Assembly (NCBI GenBank): GCA_934426255.1
Contig: CAKRYD010000045.1
Span: 1 to 9,177, forward strand
Length of the DNA stretch: 9,177 nt
Direction of reading: 5' to 3'
Source: an uncultured Bacteroidaceae bacterium
GTDB lineage: Bacteria; Bacteroidota; Bacteroidia; Bacteroidales; Bacteroidaceae
Part shown: piece after piece, positions 5,364-9,177 of the stretch
Layout: the number at the start of each line of letters is the position of its first letter
How positions within the stretch are numbered: the stretch's first letter is position 1
Made by a program: the position numbers and the translations under genes
Notes under the pieces: generated by a model
What the model was told of the DNA's origin: nothing
Database searches by the model: none
What the model saw: the letters and a program-made list of their open reading frames with translations, nothing else

Positions 5364-6278
5364 TCAGAGCTTGAGGGTCATGCCCTCCATGGCTGCCAGC
5401 GTGTTGGGAAACACCTGCCGTGCCTCGTTCAAAAGAATGCTTTCGTCTTGATAGTGAGCCGAGTAATGGCCAATGAGCAATTGCCCGGCATGGCTTTCGC
5501 GTGCCATGAGTGCAGCCTGCCGTGCCGTGGAGTGGCGTGTCTCTTCGGCTCTCTTTGCACGGTCTTCTCCAAAGGTGGCTTCGTGGTAGAGCAGGGTGAC
5601 TCCCTCCAGATAAGGCTGCAGGTCGGGCTTATAGGCCGTATCCGAGCAGTAGGCATAACTGCGGGCGGGCTCGGCAGGCCGCGTCAGCCGGCTGTTGGGA
5701 ATCACGGTGCCGTCGGGCAGGGTCCAGTCGGCACCGTTTTTGATGTTGCCGATTTCGCAAAACGGAATGTTGTAGAAATCAATCATATCCCGCCTGATGT
5801 GGGGCAGAGTGGGCTTTTCGCGAAACAGAAACCCGCAGCAGGCCACGCGATGGTCAAGCGGAAGCGTGCTTACGCTCATGGAACGGTCGTCATAAATGAC
5901 CTGATGGCGTGTGGTGTCGACAGGGTGAAACACCACTTCGTAGTCCATTCCCTGACAGAAAAATGCCAGTTGCCGCCCAAACAGCTCCTCATAGCCGGCC
6001 GGTGCATAGACATGCAGTCTGGCCGTGCGTCCCAGCATGCCGAGGGTTGAAATCAGGCCCATCAGGCCAAAGCAGTGGTCACCGTGAAGGTGGGAAATGA
6101 AGATATTGCGCAGGTTCATAAAGTGGAGCCTTTGGTTGCGCATCTGCATTTGTGTCCCTTCTCCGCAATCAATCATGGAGAGTTTCTCCCGGATGTTGAC
6201 AATTTGTGAGGACGGGCGGTGTCGGCTTGTGGGAATGGCGCAGCCGCATCCCAGGATGTTGATTTCAAATTTTTCCAT
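5364..6278 (-). CDS. rnz: Ribonuclease Z (tRNA 3' processing endonuclease)
   Basis: This 304-residue metallo-beta-lactamase-fold enzyme cuts the 3' trailer from tRNA precursors in the cytoplasm. The zinc-binding motif HLHGDH is at 63-68. The other expected ligands are visible: His143 in LPLDHR, Asp213 in YCSDTAY, and His271 in GHYSAHY. RHSTARQAA at 248-256 and YHEATF at 231-236 are RNase Z hallmarks. The N-terminus (LGCGCAIPTSRHRPSSQIV, then MIDCGEGTQMQM) is also typical, and the length equals that of the short bacterial form. The start at 6278 (MEKFEINILGCGCA) puts the first beta strand where the family has it. It lies 124 bp after rpsA on the same strand, behind a likely rpsA terminator, and I see no clear promoter of its own, so it may depend on readthrough. 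It ends at the shared convergent terminator. Confidence 0.96.
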   Translation of the reverse strand: MEKFEINILGCGCAIPTSRHRPSSQIVNIREKLSMIDCGEGTQMQMRNQRLHFMNLRNIFISHLHGDHCFGLMGLISTLGMLGRTARLHVYAPAGYEELFGRQLAFFCQGMDYEVVFHPVDTTRHQVIYDDRSMSVSTLPLDHRVACCGFLFREKPTLPHIRRDMIDFYNIPFCEIGNIKNGADWTLPDGTVIPNSRLTRPAEPARSYAYCSDTAYKPDLQPYLEGVTLLYHEATFGEDRAKRAEETRHSTARQAALMARESHAGQLLIGHYSAHYQDESILLNEARQVFPNTLAAMEGMTLKL

Positions 6279-6330
6279 GCTTTTGTCTTGCAGTGTGTTT
6301 TAGCCCGGCCGAAGATGAGCGAGCCGGCTA

Positions 6331-6369
6331 TATAAATAAGCGGGCAGATTCATCACGAATCCGGCCCGC
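6331..6369 (-). terminator. Intrinsic terminator after rpsA
   Basis: Reading the minus strand after the rpsA stop, GCGGGC (6369-6364) and GATTC (6361-6357) pair with GAATC (6351-6347) and GCCCGC (6345-6340) around a 5-base loop, with a small bulge of two bases against one between the stems. TTATTTATA follows at once (6339-6331). This is a standard rho-independent layout although the T run is broken by A. It separates rpsA from rnz. Confidence 0.62.
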
Positions 6370-6402
6370 CCTAATATTTATGAATTATTATATTAAAAGG
6401 CT

Positions 6403-8205
6403 TTATTCTTTATTGCCATCAGCGTTGCCTTCCATCTGTGCTTTCAGCTTGGCCAGTGCGTCAAGGTCGCCCAGTGACGTTGTGGCTGCCTGGTTCTGGA
6501 TGGCCGGAATCTCGTTGGCAGGTTTCTTGGCTGCTGCTGCGGTTTCCTTGGCTTTCTGCTGCTCGGCGCGCTGCTCATCCTCGTATACACGGCTGTGAGA
6601 AAGGATGATGCGACGTGTCACCTTATTGAATTCAAGCACCTTGAACGGCAGCTTTTCGTTTAGCTGAGCCTTGGTCTTGTCTTCTTTGATGAGGTGCTTC
6701 GGTGTGGCAAATCCGTCAATGCCGTATTCGAGCTGAATGACATCGCCGTTTTCACGCTCCTCGACAATGGTTCCTTCATGGATGGAGCCCACGGTGAATA
6801 CTGTCTCGAATACATCCCAGGGATTCTCTTCGCACTGCTTGTGTCCCAGGCTCAGACGACGGTTTTCCTTGTCTATTTCCAATACGACCACTTCAATCTC
6901 GTCACCGATCTTGGTAACTTCCGAGGGGTGTTTCACCTTCTTGGTCCAGCTCAGGTCGCTGATGTGGATCAGTCCGTCTACGCCTTCTTCAAGCTCTACA
7001 AACACACCGAAGTTGGTGAAGTTGCGCACCTTGGCGGTATGCTTGCTGCCTACGGGGTAGTTCTGCTCGATGTTCTGCCAGGGGTCTTCCTTCAGCTGCT
7101 TGATGCCGAGCGACATCTTGCGCTCTGTGCGGTCGAGTGTGAGCACTACGGCTTCCACTTCGTCGCCCACTTTCATGAAGTCCTGTGCGCTGCGCAAGTG
7201 GCTGCTCCAGCTCATTTCCGACACGTGGATGAGTCCTTCCACACCCGGTGCAATCTCTACAAAGGCTCCGTAGTCGGTCATCACAACTACCTTGCCCTTT
7301 ACCTTGTCGCCCACCTTGAGGTTGGGGTCGAGGGCATCCCATGGATGGGGTGTAAGCTGCTTCAGGCCGAGTGCTATACGTTTCTTCTCGTCATCAAAGT
7401 CAAGTATCACAACGTTGAGCTTCTGGTCGAGCTGTACTATCTCATGCGGATCGTTGACACGTCCCCAGCTGAGGTCTGTGATGTGTATCAGGCCGTCTAC
7501 GCCGCCCAGGTCGATGAATACACCGTATGAGGTGATGTTCTTGACAGTGCCTTCGAGCACTTGTCCCTTCTCGAGCTTGCCGATGATCTCTTTCTTCTGG
7601 GCTTCGAGCTCGGCCTCGATGAGGGCTTTGTGGCTTACCACCACATTCTTGTATTCCTGATTGATTTTGATTACCTGGAATTCCATTGTCTTACCCACAA
7701 AGATGTCGTAGTCGCGGATGGGCTTGACGTCGATTTGTGAGCCGGGCAGGAATGCTTCGATGCCGAATACATCGACAATCATGCCGCCCTTTGTACGGTA
7801 TTTGATGAAGCCTTTGACGATTTCTTTCGATTCGAGAGCCTTGTTGATCTTGTCCCAGCCTTGCTTTGCACGGGCGTTCTTGTGAGACAGCAGCAACTGG
7901 CCTTTCTTGTCTTCCTCTTTCTCGATATAGACTTCAACCTTGTCGCCTACTTTCAGGTCGGGGTTGTAACGGAACTCGTTGGCAGAGATGACACCGTCGC
8001 TCTTGTAGCCTATGTCAACCAGCACTTCGCGCTTGTTGATGGCTATCACGGTTCCCTCAACCACTTCGTGTTCTGAAATCTGGTTCAGGGTGTCACCATA
8101 GGCTTTTTCCTGTTCTTCTTTGCTTGTGCCAGCACTCGCACCGTTGTCTTCGTAGGCATCCCAGTCGAAGTCGTCTAATGGCTTTACTTGTTTTAAATCG
8201 CTCAT
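6403..8205 (-). CDS. rpsA: 30S ribosomal protein S1
   Basis: This 600-residue protein is ribosomal protein S1, which binds mRNA on the small subunit and helps it load for translation. Six S1 (OB-fold) repeats can be followed: about 46-110 (VVEGTVIAINKREVLVDIG), 128-193 (IVKGFIKYRTKGGMIVDVFG), 213-283 (GQVLEGTVKNITSYGVFIDL), 298-371 (GDKVKGKVVVMTDYGAFVEI), 385-456 (GSKHTAKVRNFTNFGVFVEL) and 473-541 (GSIHEGTIVEERENGDVIQL). Repeats 3-5 carry the RNA-binding pattern GVDGLIHISDLSW and are most conserved; 1, 2 and 6 are divergent, as in S1 of other bacteria. An acidic N-terminal extension (1-45) and a low-complexity Ala/Lys/Gln tail (545-600) are typical of the Bacteroidetes form. The ATG at 8205 gives MSDLKQVKPLDDFDWDAYED. 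No Shine-Dalgarno sequence is seen upstream. Possible self-regulation through the leader is suggested only by family knowledge. Confidence 0.97.
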   Translation of the reverse strand: MSDLKQVKPLDDFDWDAYEDNGASAGTSKEEQEKAYGDTLNQISEHEVVEGTVIAINKREVLVDIGYKSDGVISANEFRYNPDLKVGDKVEVYIEKEEDKKGQLLLSHKNARAKQGWDKINKALESKEIVKGFIKYRTKGGMIVDVFGIEAFLPGSQIDVKPIRDYDIFVGKTMEFQVIKINQEYKNVVVSHKALIEAELEAQKKEIIGKLEKGQVLEGTVKNITSYGVFIDLGGVDGLIHITDLSWGRVNDPHEIVQLDQKLNVVILDFDDEKKRIALGLKQLTPHPWDALDPNLKVGDKVKGKVVVMTDYGAFVEIAPGVEGLIHVSEMSWSSHLRSAQDFMKVGDEVEAVVLTLDRTERKMSLGIKQLKEDPWQNIEQNYPVGSKHTAKVRNFTNFGVFVELEEGVDGLIHISDLSWTKKVKHPSEVTKIGDEIEVVVLEIDKENRRLSLGHKQCEENPWDVFETVFTVGSIHEGTIVEERENGDVIQLEYGIDGFATPKHLIKEDKTKAQLNEKLPFKVLEFNKVTRRIILSHSRVYEDEQRAEQQKAKETAAAAKKPANEIPAIQNQAATTSLGDLDALAKLKAQMEGNADGNKE

Positions 8206-8270
8206 TGATTAATGGTTAAAAATGTTACGTTAAAAGGGTTATACAAAATGTTGATTGATATAATCGCCCG

Positions 8271-8298
8271 CAAAATTACTACATTTAGTTGAAACAAA
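8271..8298 (-). promoter_or_regulatory. Possible rpsA promoter
   Basis: On the minus strand TAATTTTG (8278-8271) matches the Bacteroidetes -7 box exactly. The nearest TTTG (8298-8295) is 16 bp upstream, shorter than the usual 19, so the -33 part is doubtful. The position would give a leader of roughly 60 bases before the rpsA ATG at 8205. Confidence 0.42.
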
Positions 8299-8386
8299 CG
8301 GCATTCGGGTGCGTTTTTCTTTGATAAATGATGCAGCTTTGAGGGTTTTTGTGTAATTTCGCATCAGAACTTTAGTTGTCAGACGT

Positions 8387-8911
8387 ATGAGATATCAGGT
8401 TTTCAGTGGTTGCATGGGCTTTGCTTTTGTAGTGCTTTTCATGTTTTCGTGCAAGAATACTCCTGTGAAGAAAGCCGTTACGGCCAGCAACGACACCTTG
8501 AGTGCTACCGTTGCGGTGACTGAGGAGAAAGACTCCACCCTGTATGGTGTGGCAGGCGATTTCGGCATGAGTACCTTCTGTTTGATTACCGATGAGGGCG
8601 ACACAGTCCTGGTGACACGTTCGTCGGAAGACGGAACCGACGGCATTATCGACGGAGATGCACAGCCCGGCGACCGTTTTTGCATGACGGTCAGAGACGG
8701 GGGTGAGGTGCTGGCCCATGCCATCAACCTGACGCAGCTGGAGCGTCATACCCGGAATTATAAGATAAGCAACGGACGGCTCATACTGCATCCCGAGTCC
8801 AATCCCGATACCGTCGTGATAGACAAACTGGATGCCACCACCTTTGTCTACAACGGCAAGAAGGGCATGGCCAAGCATGTCAATGCAGACGGCATGAAAG
8901 TTTATAAATAA
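8387..8911 (+). CDS. Small lipoprotein of unknown function
   Basis: I do not recognise this 174-residue protein. It starts with a lipoprotein signal: a hydrophobic stretch GFAFVVLFMFS (11-21) followed by Cys22, the likely lipidated residue, and Lys23. After a Ser/Thr/Val-rich linker (about 24-50), residues 51-118 look like a small beta fold (STLYGVAGDFGMSTFCLI, then GDTVLVTR) with an acidic loop EDGTDGIIDGDAQPGD. Residues 124-174 form a second beta part (NYKISNGRLILHPES, DTVVIDKLDATTFVYNG, KKGMAKHV) that recalls lipocalin-like or copper-resistance-type lipoproteins of Bacteroidetes, but only loosely. It is divergent from rpsA. A -7-like box TAATTTCG lies at 8354-8361, with no TTTG at the right distance upstream. 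The start at 8387 is the one that gives a complete lipoprotein signal. Confidence 0.8.
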   Translation: MRYQVFSGCMGFAFVVLFMFSCKNTPVKKAVTASNDTLSATVAVTEEKDSTLYGVAGDFGMSTFCLITDEGDTVLVTRSSEDGTDGIIDGDAQPGDRFCMTVRDGGEVLAHAINLTQLERHTRNYKISNGRLILHPESNPDTVVIDKLDATTFVYNGKKGMAKHVNADGMKVYK

Positions 8912-8923
8912 ATCAAGACAGAC

Positions 8924-8967
8924 AGCGGCTTTGCTATGGGAGGGCAAAGCCACCCTTGCCGCTTTGC
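8924..8967. terminator. Possible terminator hairpins after the small lipoprotein gene
   Basis: GGCTTTGC (8927-8934) pairs perfectly with GCAAAGCC (8944-8951) over a 9-base loop, 15 bp after the stop codon. GCAAAGC (8944-8950) can pair instead with GCTTTGC (8961-8967), so the hairpins exclude each other. An outer pairing AGCGGC with GCCGCT (8924-8929 and 8958-8963) is also possible. No U tract follows, so intrinsic termination is uncertain. Confidence 0.4.
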
Positions 8968-9044
8968 AGCCTTGCTTTCGTGACTTGCCGCGTCTCTGTT
9001 TGTTGCTTCCTGCTGCTTTTTGTATAAAAAACGGCAACTATCAC

Positions 9045-9075
9045 TTTGCTTTTCCCTTATTTTCAACTAAATTTG
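9045..9075 (+). promoter_or_regulatory. Bacteroidetes-type promoter of the right-edge gene
   Basis: TTTG (9045-9048), 19 bp, then TAAATTTG (9068-9075) is a perfect consensus match. The ATG at 9097 lies 21 bp after the -7 box, leaving a leader of only about 15 bases. Confidence 0.8.
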
Positions 9076-9096
9076 CCGGCAATTAAACATCTTGAT

Positions 9097-9177
9097 ATGC
9101 GAAAGAGAACTGTAGACTGTTTTCTGCTCCATGAATGCTGGGCAGATACATTGAAAACGGTTGATAGCTTGAACAAT
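9097..9177 (+). CDS. Start of an unidentified gene, cut by the right edge
   Basis: An ATG at 9097 opens a frame that stays open to the end of the window (27 codons, beginning MRKRTVDCFLLHECWADTLK). The support is its position just behind a perfect promoter. There is no signal peptide. The opening TVDCFLLHECWADTLKTVDS faintly recalls the N-terminus of some Bacteroidetes glycosyltransferase-2-like proteins, where a DCF strand is followed by a helix with a TV-SL pattern, but this is too short to assign a function. Confidence 0.55.
   Translation, partial: MRKRTVDCFLLHECWADTLKTVDSLNN

Noticed and set aside
6306..6314. CGGCCGAAG between rnz and rpsA, identical to the array core.
   Set aside because: A single 9-base match in GC-rich sequence with no second unit at 22 bp; chance is sufficient.
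6694..7530. A 278-codon plus-strand frame opposite rpsA.
   Set aside because: Antisense shadow of the well-conserved S1 repeats; no recognisable domain.
8372..9037. A 221-codon minus-strand frame opposite the small lipoprotein gene.
   Set aside because: The plus strand has a convincing lipoprotein signal, while this frame has no domain and runs over the 3' hairpins.

Overview
The window looks like a chromosomal segment of a Bacteroidales bacterium (Bacteroides, Phocaeicola or Prevotella type). The signs are perfect or near-perfect Bacteroidetes promoters (TTTG, 19 bp, TAnnTTTG), lack of strong Shine-Dalgarno sites, a roughly 600-residue six-repeat ribosomal protein S1 next to RNase Z, and exported DUF4838-like and CBM9-like proteins. 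The genus cannot be fixed from this sequence.

Left block (1-3864, all minus strand, probably one long transcription unit started by the promoter at 3890-3920): a secreted CBM9-like protein, a GT4-type glycosyltransferase 9 bp behind it, then after a 63-bp gap a condensin-like cassette of kleisin (JetA/MksF-like), kite (JetB/MksE-like) and SMC-type ATPase (JetC/MksB-like, cut by the left edge). The last three are tightly coupled by ATGA overlaps. This is a MukBEF/MksBEF/Wadjet-type SMC system, a class that includes plasmid-cleaving defence systems. Whether the nuclease subunit (JetD/MksG) is present cannot be seen here. The kleisin frame is interrupted by one in-frame TGA, so the system may be broken, or the base may be an error or a recoding site.

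Middle (3865-4270): a divergent intergenic region with one good promoter pointing each way and, between them, a five-unit 22-bp tandem array. Its units share a CGGCCG core, and the first four also carry a 12-nt alternating purine-pyrimidine run in which the copies differ only by transitions. The array starts at an 18-bp perfect palindrome.

Right half: a lipoprotein with DUF4838-like features (4271-5308, plus), a convergent strong hairpin terminator, rnz (5364-6278, minus), an intrinsic terminator, rpsA (6403-8205, minus), then a divergent small lipoprotein of unknown function (8387-8911, plus). At the right edge a textbook promoter (9045-9075) drives a gene starting at 9097 that runs out of the window.

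The rnz/rpsA part is housekeeping. The accessory interest lies in the SMC cassette with its interrupted kleisin, and in the repeat array between the two glycan-related genes.
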